Source: Bacillota bacterium (lineage in GTDB: Bacteria > Bacillota > Clostridia > Oscillospirales > Ruminococcaceae). From it: a DNA stretch of 64,000 bases. Shown piece by piece: positions 8,455 to 17,430 of this stretch. Each line of letters opens with the position of its first letter. Position 1 is the stretch's first letter. The stretch spans positions 62,001 to 126,000 of the forward strand of contig JAEWRN010000034.1 of NCBI GenBank assembly GCA_023460035.1, given 5' to 3'. The position numbers were made by a program, and so were the translations under genes. The notes beneath the pieces were generated by a model. It was not told the origin of the DNA, did not search any database, and worked only from the letters and a program-made list of their open reading frames with translations.

Positions 8455-9519
8455 TTACCGCCGCCGGTGTTTTGCCAGCACGTTGGCGGGCAGCACCCAA
8501 AACAGGCCATAAAGGGCAAAGGTCAGCACTGCGCTGCCAAGTAATATTAAGAAAAACTGGGTGTAGACACCCCGCACCGTGCGTAGCACGGCATAGCCCA
8601 CCGCAACAAGGCAGGACTGATGCAGCAGGTAAATGCCAAACGACGCCTTTGAAAGGCGGCGGAACAACGGGGTGTTTTGGTTAAAGGAGTGCTTTGCCAT
8701 ACCAAGGAAAGCCAGAATGGCCACCCACATCACTGCGGCGTCAAATATGCCGACGGCAATGCCATCCCGTAACTGGTAGGCAAAATAGCTGACCAGCTTC
8801 GCGCAGGTCAACAACAAAAACGCCAAAAACAAGGGCCACCGGCATTTTTCAAGCAGTTCTTCTATCGCGTCATTGCTGAAAACAAAAAAGCCCAGCAGAA
8901 ACAAGACGAAAAAACGGCCGAAGCTCTTGCCGCCAAATTCCAGTATGGGGGTTGCGGCAAGCGGCAGCAAAAACAAACATAGCAGGGCAGGCAGTTTCAG
9001 CTTTTGCAGCGCAAGGCGCCGGATACCTTTTAAATAAGCATGCATCAGCGGCAACGCAAGCAGCGAAATTAAAAAAAGGTGCCATAAAAACCATAAATGC
9101 CCCATGGTAAACCCGCCGGTATAGCCGGTGAGGTCATTAAACTTTGAAAAGAATAACCGGTACTGCCCCAAATAGCTACCGGTATAACCGTTGTGAAACC
9201 GCTCGGCATAATAGGTCTGCACCGGCACAATTAACAAGACCTCTAGCACCAGCGGCAACAATAATTTATGCAGCCGTTCTTTCAGGTAAACAGCGGGGGT
9301 GCGCTTTTGCAATGCCCAATAAGACCCGATGCCCGAAAGCACAAACAAAAGCGGCATAAACCAAGTGTAGGTAGCAATAACAAAGCCGCTGATCGCGGCA
9401 ACCGGGGCACTGCGCACATAAAAGTTTTCGCCCCAATCGTTATAGATCATCGCGGTGTGGTACGGGAAAAGCAGTAAAATATCCGCCCAGCGCAGGTTGT
9501 CAATGTAATATTTTCTCAA
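8455..9519 (-). CDS. Membrane acyltransferase, OafA/acyltransferase-3 family
   Basis: An about 354-residue integral membrane protein with around ten hydrophobic segments. It starts RKYYIDNLRWADILLLFPYHTAMIYND, containing the catalytic-type His of the family, and ends with the LLHQSCLVAVGYAVLR segment. A paralogue with the same sequence plan lies at 37542-38600. Such enzymes O-acylate cell-surface polysaccharides or small molecules. I chose the TTG at 9519 because it aligns with the paralogue's N-terminus and follows GGGGTG by eight bases; in-frame starts further upstream (to 9555) add residues not matched in the paralogue. Confidence 0.85.
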   Translation of the reverse strand: MRKYYIDNLRWADILLLFPYHTAMIYNDWGENFYVRSAPVAAISGFVIATYTWFMPLLFVLSGIGSYWALQKRTPAVYLKERLHKLLLPLVLEVLLIVPVQTYYAERFHNGYTGSYLGQYRLFFSKFNDLTGYTGGFTMGHLWFLWHLFLISLLALPLMHAYLKGIRRLALQKLKLPALLCLFLLPLAATPILEFGGKSFGRFFVLFLLGFFVFSNDAIEELLEKCRWPLFLAFLLLTCAKLVSYFAYQLRDGIAVGIFDAAVMWVAILAFLGMAKHSFNQNTPLFRRLSKASFGIYLLHQSCLVAVGYAVLRTVRGVYTQFFLILLGSAVLTFALYGLFWVLPANVLAKHRRR

Positions 9520-9558
9520 GCACAGCACACCCCATTTTATATGGCCGCACGGCAAAGG

Positions 9559-10251
9559 CTAAACCACCAGCCGCCCGCCGTGGTAACATAAAAATTCTTT
9601 TGCACCGCAGTGCATTATTTTTTGCAGCGAGCGTTCAGCCTCGCGGGCGTTTAGTGCATATTCGGGGTTTGCCAGCACCAGTTTGTCGCCCTGCAACGCG
9701 GCGGCATCGCCGGTAATCATGATGTGCCGCTGTGTGAGGTACAGCGAAATGTGCCCGGCAGTATGGCCAAAGGTTTCTACCACTTCACAGCCGTCGCACC
9801 AGTGAAACACGTCGCCGCGCTTTACGGCAAGGTCAACCGGGCAGGTGGACACACCCTTTAAAATTTCGCAAAACGCACGCCCAAACTCCTGTTGCTCTGC
9901 CGGCAGGGTGGGCTGCATCGCCTCTGCCTGGCATAACCGCAAGGGCTTTTGTCTGCCGTCGATAAAAGGCACTTCCTTTTCGCCGGCGACCACAATGACC
10001 TGCGGGTAGCGCTTTTTTAAAGCCGCAAGTGCCCCCATGTGGTCATGGTCGTGATGGGTCAGCACGACATGGGTCAGCATGGTACCATTCAGGCCATGCT
10101 GTGCCAAGGCATGTTCAATTTGCGGCAAAAAGCCGGTATAGCCGCAATCAACCAGCACGCAGCTTGCGTCGCTTTGCAATACCACCGGGTAAATGGTGTC
10201 TTTTACCTTGCCAAATTCAAACGGAATTTCCAATAAAATAACGCGGTTCAT
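9559..10251 (-). CDS. Metallo-beta-lactamase-fold hydrolase
   Basis: A 230-residue MBL-fold enzyme. The dinuclear metal motif HHDHDHMGAL (HxHxDH) is at about residues 65-74; further ligands are the His in ETFGHTAGHISLYL, the Asp in ITGDAA, and CYHGG near the C-terminus. It resembles glyoxalase II-type and broad esterase-like members; the substrate is unknown. Its ATG overlaps the TGA of the upstream GNAT gene by four bases, so the two are coupled. Confidence 0.88.
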   Translation of the reverse strand: MNRVILLEIPFEFGKVKDTIYPVVLQSDASCVLVDCGYTGFLPQIEHALAQHGLNGTMLTHVVLTHHDHDHMGALAALKKRYPQVIVVAGEKEVPFIDGRQKPLRLCQAEAMQPTLPAEQQEFGRAFCEILKGVSTCPVDLAVKRGDVFHWCDGCEVVETFGHTAGHISLYLTQRHIMITGDAAALQGDKLVLANPEYALNAREAERSLQKIMHCGAKEFLCYHGGRLVV

Positions 10252-10662
10252 GGGGTCTCCTTTTTTGCGGTGGCAGCCTGTGGGGCCTGCCTGCGCAGCA
10301 TCCCGGTTTTGTCAGCGGGCAAATAGTCAAATTGGTGTTTGTGATACAACTGGTCTGCGGGCTGGTTTGCAATCAGGCAGATAATACTGTCTTCATAGGT
10401 GTGTTGTTCAAAGTAAAGGTCAATCTGCTGCATCACCTGCTCGGCATAACCCCGGCGGCGGTAAGCGGCATCCACCATGATGTCACTTACCACATAAGTA
10501 ATGCCGCCGTCGCCCACTATACGGCCAAACGCCACCAGCAAATCGCCATCGTACAAGCAAACGGTAAACAGTGAATTTTGCAGCGCAATGGCACTGCGCG
10601 CAAGGTCTTTATTGCCCATGCCGGCCCGTATGCGCAGGTCTACATACTCCTTGGCGGGCCAT
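10248..10662 (-). CDS. GNAT-family N-acetyltransferase, probable 5' frameshift
   Basis: The intact frame contains ALQNSLFTVCLYDGDLLVAFGRIVGDGGITYVVSDIMV and the acetyl-CoA loop RRRGYAEQVM. Upstream of the first available in-frame ATG (10619) the same frame still reads EYVDLRIRAG, which belongs to this GNAT subfamily, yet no ATG, GTG or TTG precedes it. An ATG at 10662, nine bases after AAAAAAGGA, is one base out of frame; removing one base from the GGG run at 10656-10658 would give MAAKEYVDLRIRAGMGNKD. I therefore place the true start at 10662 with a one-base homopolymer error or lesion. Overlaps the MBL gene by four bases. Confidence 0.7.
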
Positions 10663-10717
10663 AATATGCTGTCCTTTTTTATAAATTTACGAAACCTTTG
10701 CTACCGCACAAATTGCA

Positions 10718-12241
10718 TCAAAGCAGCGTGGCGCGGTTTCGGCCATGCTGTTTTGAAAGATAAAGTGCCTGGTCGGCGCGCTCTATTACATCTTTGTAAG
10801 AGGAGTCAAAAGCCTTGAAATAAGAAAACCCAAGCGAAAGGGTGGGGTTGATGACACCCTGCTGTACCTCGATTTGCATTACAGATATTTCGGCGAGAAT
10901 TTTATTGCCGAAATTTAACGCGTTCTGTTCCGACAAGCCATAAAACATCACGATGAATTCATCGCCGCCCCAGCGGATTAACCGGTCAGAGCTACGAATG
11001 ATATGATACATCGCATCCACGACGCTTACCAGCGCAAGGTCACCCACGGCGTGGCCGTAGTGGTCGTTGATGTTTTTGAAATAATCAATGTCAAACATCA
11101 TAATGCAGGGGCTCTCGCCGCTTCGGCGAAACGCCTTGTAGTCTTTGGTCAGGTTGGCAATACCGCATTTACGGCTGTCGGCGCCGGTTAGGGTGTCTTT
11201 GTTCAGCTCCGACTCCAGTTGGGTTTGGGTGCGGCTGACGTACAGCTTTTCAATCAACATGATCAGCAAATAGCTGAATACCAGCATGGCAACAAACAAC
11301 AATGCCAGCACCACTGTCAGGCGCGAAGCGCTGGCGTTGCTGGTGGCCGTGGTTTCATCAATATAGGCGTCCAGGTCGTTGACGTAAATGCCCATGGCAA
11401 TGACCCAGTTAAAATCTGGGTACAGCTTCGCATAAGTCAGCTTTTCGGAGAACTGATTGGTGTCCGGCTCTTGAAAATAGTAGCTGAAAAACAGCTCGCC
11501 ATTTTCATTAATCCCCTCCAGTTCAGTGAGGTAGGGCAAGTTGCCCTTGGGGTCGGTCATGTCGGTAGAAAGGTACATCCCCTCGGTAAACGGCATACTG
11601 GGGTGCACACGGCGCACCGCAAAATTTTTGCCGCCTTCGTAATTCAAAATTTCATTGACCCAAACATAAGAATTGTCGTCAAATTTCAAATTTCGAATTG
11701 TGTCTGCAATCGACTGTTTTACCAAATCATCAATATAGCTGTTGCTTACCCCAAACACGGCAATATACCGCCCGTGGCGTATTACACGGTACGAAGACAT
11801 TTTTTCGCGCACCACCAGTAATGTTTTTGACCAGGTTTCCTGCCGCAGCACAGCGGGGTCGTAAAAAGGGGTATCGCTTTTGGTGTCCCACAAAATAATG
11901 GTCCAGTCCACATAGTCCTCGTTGCTTTTAAAAAAGTCTAAAAAGAAATCACAGAACTCATCATCCGACAGCCCCTGTTTCAACCCAAAAATGGCAGAGG
12001 TATTGGCCACCATGGTACGCATATATTCTTTTTTAGTGCTTTTGCTGGTGTCAATCTGTGTGATTAGGTTGTTGACCGTGCTTTTTAAAAAATCCTGCTT
12101 CAAGCTCAGAATAATGGCTTTAGAGCGCTCGGTATAAAGCCCGTTGATCTCTTGCAGAGAAAACAGGTAATAATACACCACCACACAGCAGATGATGGCC
12201 GAAACAATAGAAATCGAGATCAGATATTTGCGTTTAATCAT
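10718..12241 (-). CDS. Membrane diguanylate cyclase with extracytoplasmic Cache-type sensor
   Basis: A 507-residue protein. The first membrane helix is at about residues 5-25, an extracytoplasmic Cache-like domain follows to about residue 310 (with YVWVNEI, HPSMPFTEGMYL and PDFNWVIAMGIYV), then a second membrane helix, then GGDEF (RWGGDEF). The I-site RSSD is intact at the correct spacing, unlike in the other five GGDEF proteins here, so this enzyme should be product-inhibited. ATG at 12241 follows GAGGGTG; longer in-frame starts would run into the DUF1801 gene. It likely senses a small extracellular ligand and makes c-di-GMP. Confidence 0.92.
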   Translation of the reverse strand: MIKRKYLISISIVSAIICCVVVYYYLFSLQEINGLYTERSKAIILSLKQDFLKSTVNNLITQIDTSKSTKKEYMRTMVANTSAIFGLKQGLSDDEFCDFFLDFFKSNEDYVDWTIILWDTKSDTPFYDPAVLRQETWSKTLLVVREKMSSYRVIRHGRYIAVFGVSNSYIDDLVKQSIADTIRNLKFDDNSYVWVNEILNYEGGKNFAVRRVHPSMPFTEGMYLSTDMTDPKGNLPYLTELEGINENGELFFSYYFQEPDTNQFSEKLTYAKLYPDFNWVIAMGIYVNDLDAYIDETTATSNASASRLTVVLALLFVAMLVFSYLLIMLIEKLYVSRTQTQLESELNKDTLTGADSRKCGIANLTKDYKAFRRSGESPCIMMFDIDYFKNINDHYGHAVGDLALVSVVDAMYHIIRSSDRLIRWGGDEFIVMFYGLSEQNALNFGNKILAEISVMQIEVQQGVINPTLSLGFSYFKAFDSSYKDVIERADQALYLSKQHGRNRATLL

Positions 12242-12401
12242 AAACACCCTCTTCACCGACATTTGCACAATATCGACTGGCAGCGCGGGGCTGCATTCGC
12301 TGTAAACGCCCGGGGATGCTGGGGGAGGCGTTTGTGATATACAAAAACGATTATAAGTTATGCAGGCAGCCATTCCAAACAAAACAATAAAAAGCGGCGG
12401 G

Positions 12402-12776
12402 CTAAACTTTTTTTGCCTCAGTAAGGTTTTCGGTGACGCGGAATGCAACGATTTTTTGAATCAGTTCAAGTGGCAATGGCTGCCCCAAAGGGAATTGCAC
12501 GGTACCGCGTGAAGTTTTGTAAGCACTGAGCTCTTGTGCAAAGGCAATTATCCCGGAAGAGGCGGGGTAAAAACCAATATGGCTGCGGTAAGCGGCAAAG
12601 TGTACAAGGTTGCCATGCAGGTAAAAAGTGGGGATGCCGTAGCTGATTTTTTCGGTCGCATCGGGGGCAGCCGTATGAATAGTTTCGCGCAGCTGCCGCA
12701 GCGTTGCTTGTATGTCGGCGGGGAACTGCATGATATAAGCGTCGATAGAAGCGGCGGGTACGTTTTCGTTTTTCAT
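12402..12776 (-). CDS. DUF1801 (YdhG-like) protein
   Basis: A 124-residue single-domain protein with the DUF1801 signature: IDAYIMQFPADIQATLRQLRETIHTAAPDATEKISYGIPTF at the start, then HFAAYRSHIGFYPASSG and the C-terminal IQKIVAFRVTEN. Related proteins include the iron-chaperone-like frataxin-fold YdhG. No substrate is known. A second, divergent DUF1801 protein is at 26158-26556. The ATG follows AAGGAGG. Confidence 0.85.
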   Translation of the reverse strand: MKNENVPAASIDAYIMQFPADIQATLRQLRETIHTAAPDATEKISYGIPTFYLHGNLVHFAAYRSHIGFYPASSGIIAFAQELSAYKTSRGTVQFPLGQPLPLELIQKIVAFRVTENLTEAKKV

Positions 12777-13012
12777 TTTTGCCTCCTTGTTGGGATAAGG
12801 CTGAAGAAGAACCGCTAAGAACTATTTTCATTTTATACTGAATTTGTATTTGGAACAAGGTTTATTTTAAAAGCAAATGGCAAAAAAGCGCATAGCTGCG
12901 CCAAAACTACAGGGCACGGCCTTGCACGCCATAAAAAAATGGTACTTGACTCTTGCATGGTGTGAGGGTTTATGCTTTTTGAAGCAGAATAAATGGCAAA
13001 GGAGTGCGAACC

Positions 13013-14065
13013 ATGGAAAACCGCATAGAATTGCAGCACCATGTGCACGATTATGAATGTATGTGGAACGGTATTGAGGACCTTTACAGCAGAGATACGC
13101 ACGAAACGCTGCCGCCGAGCTTCTTTTTTAGCTTGGCGTCATTTGGGTCGTTTTGCTATCAAAACACCCCCAAAGCAGAGCTGAAACGGATGATTGCCTT
13201 TGGCGATGGGCGCACAAAGCAGATGTACCGGTTTCTTGCCCCCATTGTGGGTTTTGATTACCGGCATTATGCCTACCCCACGTTTGAACAGGCGCTGAAA
13301 AAAGCCAAAACAGAAGTAGACCACGGCTACCCGGCGGTGCTTGGCGCATTGGATATGTATGATTTGCCATATTATAAAAAGCTGTACCACAGCGCGCATA
13401 TCCCGTTTCACTATGTTTTAATGACAGGCTACAATGATGCGGCAGGGTACTGCTGCCTGCTTGATTGTGGGCGAAACGAAGTACAGCGGCTGCCCTATGA
13501 CGAGCTGCGCCGTGCGTGGGGTTGCAGTTACCCCGGGTTGTCACAGCCCAATACGGTGTGCACCGTCAGAATGCACGCGACGAAAGGTAAATACCAAATC
13601 GCGCAGGAGGCGCTGGCCCAAAAAGCAGCTTTGTTTTTACACCCGCCGGTAGGTTTTATAGGTACCAAAGGGCTTGAGAAGCTGATACGGGATTTGCCAA
13701 ACTTAAAGAAGGAGCTTACAGAAAAGCAGTATACGCAGCTGTTTACAAACCTTGTGACGTTTTTTGGCACGGTGCCAACCGTACCCAATGCACTGCTGGG
13801 CAGCAGCGCGCCGGATGAAGTGGCATTTTGCGGTGGGTTTGATAAAATAAGCCGTGTGCTGTATGATTTGGGCAGCGAGTATAGCGCAAAGCAGTTGCTT
13901 TGCGCGGCAGGGCAATTTGAAAAAGGCGCGGCGGCGATGACGGCCGTCACAGAAAGCATTGTAAAAAGCCTGATAACAGGCAAAGACAATACGGCAGAGC
14001 TGCAAACACTGTTTGCAGAAATACGGCAAATCATGGTGGGGGGCTTTACACTGCTTGCGCAGTGA
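13013..14065 (+). CDS. BtrH N-terminal-domain/DUF4872 protein
   Basis: A 350-residue protein. Residues 1-140 match the BtrH_N domain (a papain-like fold named after the butirosin acyltransferase), with conserved His in HHVHDYEC and the segment HSAHIPFHYVLMTGYND; the remainder fits the accompanying DUF4872 helical domain. BtrH moves an acyl-ACP side chain onto an aminoglycoside, but no ACP or other biosynthetic gene is near, so a different acyl transfer or peptidase-like role is possible. ATG at 13013 is eight bases after AAAGGAG. It is 49 bases upstream of a GyrI-like gene on the same strand. Confidence 0.75.
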   Translation: MENRIELQHHVHDYECMWNGIEDLYSRDTHETLPPSFFFSLASFGSFCYQNTPKAELKRMIAFGDGRTKQMYRFLAPIVGFDYRHYAYPTFEQALKKAKTEVDHGYPAVLGALDMYDLPYYKKLYHSAHIPFHYVLMTGYNDAAGYCCLLDCGRNEVQRLPYDELRRAWGCSYPGLSQPNTVCTVRMHATKGKYQIAQEALAQKAALFLHPPVGFIGTKGLEKLIRDLPNLKKELTEKQYTQLFTNLVTFFGTVPTVPNALLGSSAPDEVAFCGGFDKISRVLYDLGSEYSAKQLLCAAGQFEKGAAAMTAVTESIVKSLITGKDNTAELQTLFAEIRQIMVGGFTLLAQ

Positions 14066-14114
14066 CCCGCCCCAGAACAACAAAAAACCAGATGCGCGAA
14101 TGGAGGGCCGCAAA

Positions 14115-14744
14115 ATGTTTGATTTTAAAAAAGAGGAAAGAGATTTCTATTTGCCGCCGGCAACACCGCAAATAATTACGGTGCCGGCCATGAATTATAT
14201 TGCGGTGCAGGGCGAGGGGGACCCAAACGAAAAAGAAGGTGCCTACCAACGCGCGGTGGGTATTTTGTACGCGGTGGCCTATGCAATTAAAATGAGCAGC
14301 AAAGGCCTACATAAAATATCGGGCTTTTTTGAATATGTAGTGCCCCCACTGGAGGGCTTTTGGTGGCAGCCGGGGGTTGCGGGTGTTGATTACCAAAACA
14401 AAGCCGGTTTTCATTGGGTGTCGGTCATTCGCCTGCCGGGGTTTGTCACCAAAGCAGAATTCGATTGGGCAGTAGAGCAGGCGACAAAAAATAAAAAGAC
14501 AGATTGTGCCGCGGCACAATTTTTGACGGTAGAAGAGGGACTTTGCGTACAGATGATGCATATTGGCCCTTTTGATGAAGAACCGGCGACGGTTGCACAA
14601 ATGGAACGCTATTTAACAGAAACCGGGTATGAAAACGATTTGGGTGAAATGCGGCGGCACCACGAAATTTATTTGTCGGATGTGCGAAAAGTTGCCCCCG
14701 AAAACAGGAAAACCGTCATACGGCACCCCATTAAACCGCGCTGA
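14115..14744 (+). CDS. GyrI-like small-molecule-binding domain protein
   Basis: A 209-residue stand-alone GyrI-like protein: MFDFKKEERDFYLPP, then IITVPAMNYIAVQGEGDPN, LYAVAYAIKMSSK and the C-terminal MMHIGPFDEEPATVAQMERYL and RRHHEIYLSD. The family shares the fold of the effector domain of the AraC regulator at 2784 but lacks DNA-binding; some members hydrolyse cyclopropanoids. ATG at 14115 follows GGAGGG by seven bases. It is co-directional with the BtrH-like gene and ends at a strong terminator. Confidence 0.85.
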   Translation: MFDFKKEERDFYLPPATPQIITVPAMNYIAVQGEGDPNEKEGAYQRAVGILYAVAYAIKMSSKGLHKISGFFEYVVPPLEGFWWQPGVAGVDYQNKAGFHWVSVIRLPGFVTKAEFDWAVEQATKNKKTDCAAAQFLTVEEGLCVQMMHIGPFDEEPATVAQMERYLTETGYENDLGEMRRHHEIYLSDVRKVAPENRKTVIRHPIKPR

Positions 14745-14780
14745 ACACTGGTTGATGGAAAGAGTGGGCCCGGTTTTTAA

Positions 14781-14835
14781 AACGAACAAAAGCTCTGCGA
14801 CTTGGCATAACCTTGCCGCAGAGCTTTTGTTCGTT
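14781..14835. terminator. Bidirectional rho-independent terminator
   Basis: A 19-bp perfect stem (14781-14799 with 14817-14835), 17-base loop, flanked by T-rich tracts on both strands. It separates the convergent GyrI-like gene (plus) and the M20 peptidase gene (minus), whose stops are at 14744 and 14868. Confidence 0.9.
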
Positions 14836-14867
14836 TTTTAAAATTCAGTATAAAAGCATAAAAGGGG

Positions 14868-16013
14868 TCAGGCAAAATAATGTAGAATCATCTCAAACGC
14901 AATGCGGTAGCCGGCCACAAGGCTGTCAATCTGCACCCACTCTTCACGCGTGTGGGCCAGCGCCCCGCGCACGGTGCCAAGGCAAACACTAGGGATACCC
15001 AGTGACAGCGGGATATTGCAATCAGTAGAGGAGGGGCCAACGGTAGGCTTGCTGCCGGTATGGCGTTGCAACACTTCGGTGGCGCGGCGGGTCAGTGCGG
15101 CCTGCCGTTCTTCATCAATTTCGCCGCTGCAGGGGCGCTCACCCACTAAAGCCGTATTGACGGTGATGCCTTTTGTGCGGTAGCTGTCTACCACCGCCTG
15201 AAAATGGGCGTCCATAAAAGCGAGGTCCTGCCGGCTGTCTGAACGAAATTCAAACAGCATTTCAGCTTGCTGCGCAATGGAATTGACAGAGGTGCCGCCC
15301 TGAATGGTACCCACATTGAAGGTCGTTTTTGTTTTTGTCTGCGGCACACTTACCGTGTACAGCGTGCCAATCATCGAAGCAAGGTAGGCAATCGCATTGC
15401 GGTTGCCAAAGTTTGCAAACGAATGCCCGCCCTCGGTAAGCACCTCTACGCGGTAGCGCATCGAGCCGACCGCATTATCCACAAGGCCGTCCATGTAGCC
15501 ATCAAAAGAGAAAAATTCCTGAATGCGGCTGCCATAGGCCGAGACGATCTGGCGCGAGCCTTTCAGGTTGCCAAGGCCCTCTTCGCCAGAATTGGCAACG
15601 AACAGCAGGCCAATATTCCCTTTGGGCCGCAGCCTATTTTCGGCAATATATTTGGCGCAGAGCAGCAATGCACACAGGTTTGCCGTATCGTCGCCGATAC
15701 CAGGCGCTTTAATTTTGCCATCCTCCACAACCAGCGGCAGCGGGGTAGTGTCGCCGAATACAACATCGGTGTGGGCCATAAACACAACGACCGGGTTGTC
15801 GCCGGTGCAGCCGACGGGATATACTACATTTAATGCGTCGTCCAGATAGACACCTTCGGCGCCCTGCGCCTGCAGCCAGTTTTTGCAAAATTCGGCGCGC
15901 TGCTCTTCATGGTTTGATGGCGCAGGGATGCGGCCAAGTGTCAGCAAAAGGTCGTATGCTTCTTTGCTGTGCTCTGTGATATAGCGCAGTATTTCAGGGG
16001 TCAATTGGTCCAT
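14868..16013 (-). CDS. M20-family metallopeptidase
   Basis: A 381-residue zinc peptidase of the M20/ArgE/PepT family. Zn ligands and catalytic residues are visible in VVFMAHTDVVFGD (His and catalytic Asp), GIGDDTANLCALL (bridging Asp), NSGEEGLGN (Glu-Glu) and the C-terminal GALAHTREEWV (His). The lid dimerisation domain is at about 190-300 (GGHSFANFGNRNAIAYL). It probably cleaves small peptides or N-acyl amino acids. ATG at 16013 is chosen by family length; longer in-frame starts to 16124 lack a ribosome binding site. Confidence 0.92.
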   Translation of the reverse strand: MDQLTPEILRYITEHSKEAYDLLLTLGRIPAPSNHEEQRAEFCKNWLQAQGAEGVYLDDALNVVYPVGCTGDNPVVVFMAHTDVVFGDTTPLPLVVEDGKIKAPGIGDDTANLCALLLCAKYIAENRLRPKGNIGLLFVANSGEEGLGNLKGSRQIVSAYGSRIQEFFSFDGYMDGLVDNAVGSMRYRVEVLTEGGHSFANFGNRNAIAYLASMIGTLYTVSVPQTKTKTTFNVGTIQGGTSVNSIAQQAEMLFEFRSDSRQDLAFMDAHFQAVVDSYRTKGITVNTALVGERPCSGEIDEERQAALTRRATEVLQRHTGSKPTVGPSSTDCNIPLSLGIPSVCLGTVRGALAHTREEWVQIDSLVAGYRIAFEMILHYFA

Positions 16014-16260
16014 AATATCATCCGCTTTCCGGGTAAAGTAGCCGCGGACAGTTGTATACTGCCGGGCTTTTCTTTTTATTATAAGCCGCCCGTGCCCCCG
16101 GTGCAAGGCAGCAGAGGTGAACAAGGGGTAATTTGGCGGCTTTGCGCTGGCTTTTACAGTAAATTAAAGCAACCCGCAGCAGGGCAATAAACAGCTGTGG
16201 GTTGGTTTATAAAGTGATGCCAAAATGTTTATAACATAAAAAAAGCAGTTTTTCAGTTGC

Positions 16261-17397
16261 TTAAGGTTCATAAACGCGCACGCTGTTGCGAATCTCTTTT
16301 GCTCGGTATAAGGCTTGATCGGCCTGCACAAAAAGCTGTGCGGCGTTTAGCGGATGGTGGTAGGGTGCGACGCCAAAACTGGCAGTCAGCTGTAGCAGGG
16401 GTTCTGCGACAAAGCGCAGCGCTTCCACTTTTTTCTGCATCCGCCAGCAGGCGGCTGCCACCTGCTCTAGTTCGACATTGCAAAACAGCAGGCAAAATTC
16501 ATCCCCGCCATAGCGAAACACGGCGGTGCTTTCGCATTCGCTTTGCAATATTTCACAAAAAGCGACAAGACAGCGGTCGCCATATTGGTGGCCAAACCGG
16601 TCATTGACCAGCTTAAAGTGGTCAATATCGGCAATGACAAAAATATAAGTATTCGCCTGCATATCGGCTTCCATATCCCGCAAAGCGTCGTGCAGTGCTT
16701 TGCGGCTCATGGCCCCGGTCAGTTCGTCGGTTTGTACTTTTTTTTGCAGCCGTTGGCGCTCCAGCTCTTTTTGAATACTCGCCCCGTTTTTTTTGCGTTC
16801 ATACCGAATTTGTACCAGGCATACCACAGCGACTGCCGTTAATATTGCAAGGGCAACCAAAAAGTTGCCAAGCCGCAGCGTGCTGTCAAACACACTCTGC
16901 TTATCAAGGTCCCAGCGGATAAAAAGCTCTGACAGCACCATACCCACAATACTTGCAACAGAGGTGATGACCGTTACATAATAGCTGGCATAAATGGTAG
17001 TCATAAACATGGCACCGGCAAAAATATAATAGGTGGCCACAAAAGCGCTGTGGGCTGTAAATAGCACAAAACAAATTAATACAAAGAAAAACGAAACAGC
17101 AAAGATTTTTTTATTTTGACTTATTTTGCGGCTGCGCAAAATAAGTGTATCCAAAGTAATGCACAATAAATTAATACCGCTTGGCAGGGCGATAAATTTA
17201 AAAATATACCGGCTGATGGAGGTATTCAAAAAGTCAGAATGAATGATGACGATGCCGATTAGGCATTCTACGACAAACGCAAACAATACAAACCCGACAG
17301 AAACCTTATAATGCAGCGACAGCCAGTCGCGGTCAATTTTTTCATATTCTTTTTTAATTTCGCTGATATGTGAATCATTCTTTTGCTGCACAGCCAT
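16261..17397 (-). CDS. Membrane diguanylate cyclase (GGDEF)
   Basis: A 378-residue protein. Residues 30-205 hold about six membrane helices with no recognisable periplasmic domain, followed by a short coiled linker (KELERQRLQKKVQ) and the GGDEF domain with TDELTGAMSRKAL, ADIDHFKLVND and RYGGDEF. The I-site is absent (CEST). It lies 33 bases downstream of another membrane GGDEF gene on the same strand, so the two may be expressed together. Confidence 0.92.
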   Translation of the reverse strand: MAVQQKNDSHISEIKKEYEKIDRDWLSLHYKVSVGFVLFAFVVECLIGIVIIHSDFLNTSISRYIFKFIALPSGINLLCITLDTLILRSRKISQNKKIFAVSFFFVLICFVLFTAHSAFVATYYIFAGAMFMTTIYASYYVTVITSVASIVGMVLSELFIRWDLDKQSVFDSTLRLGNFLVALAILTAVAVVCLVQIRYERKKNGASIQKELERQRLQKKVQTDELTGAMSRKALHDALRDMEADMQANTYIFVIADIDHFKLVNDRFGHQYGDRCLVAFCEILQSECESTAVFRYGGDEFCLLFCNVELEQVAAACWRMQKKVEALRFVAEPLLQLTASFGVAPYHHPLNAAQLFVQADQALYRAKEIRNSVRVYEP

Positions 17398-17430
17398 AAT
17401 TTCACCAACTTGAAAATCGAATAAACAGAA

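Noticed and set aside
12242..12448. N-terminal extension of the Cache-GGDEF protein
   Set aside because: It overlaps the DUF1801 gene and lacks a ribosome binding site, while the ATG at 12241 has one and gives a normal membrane helix start.
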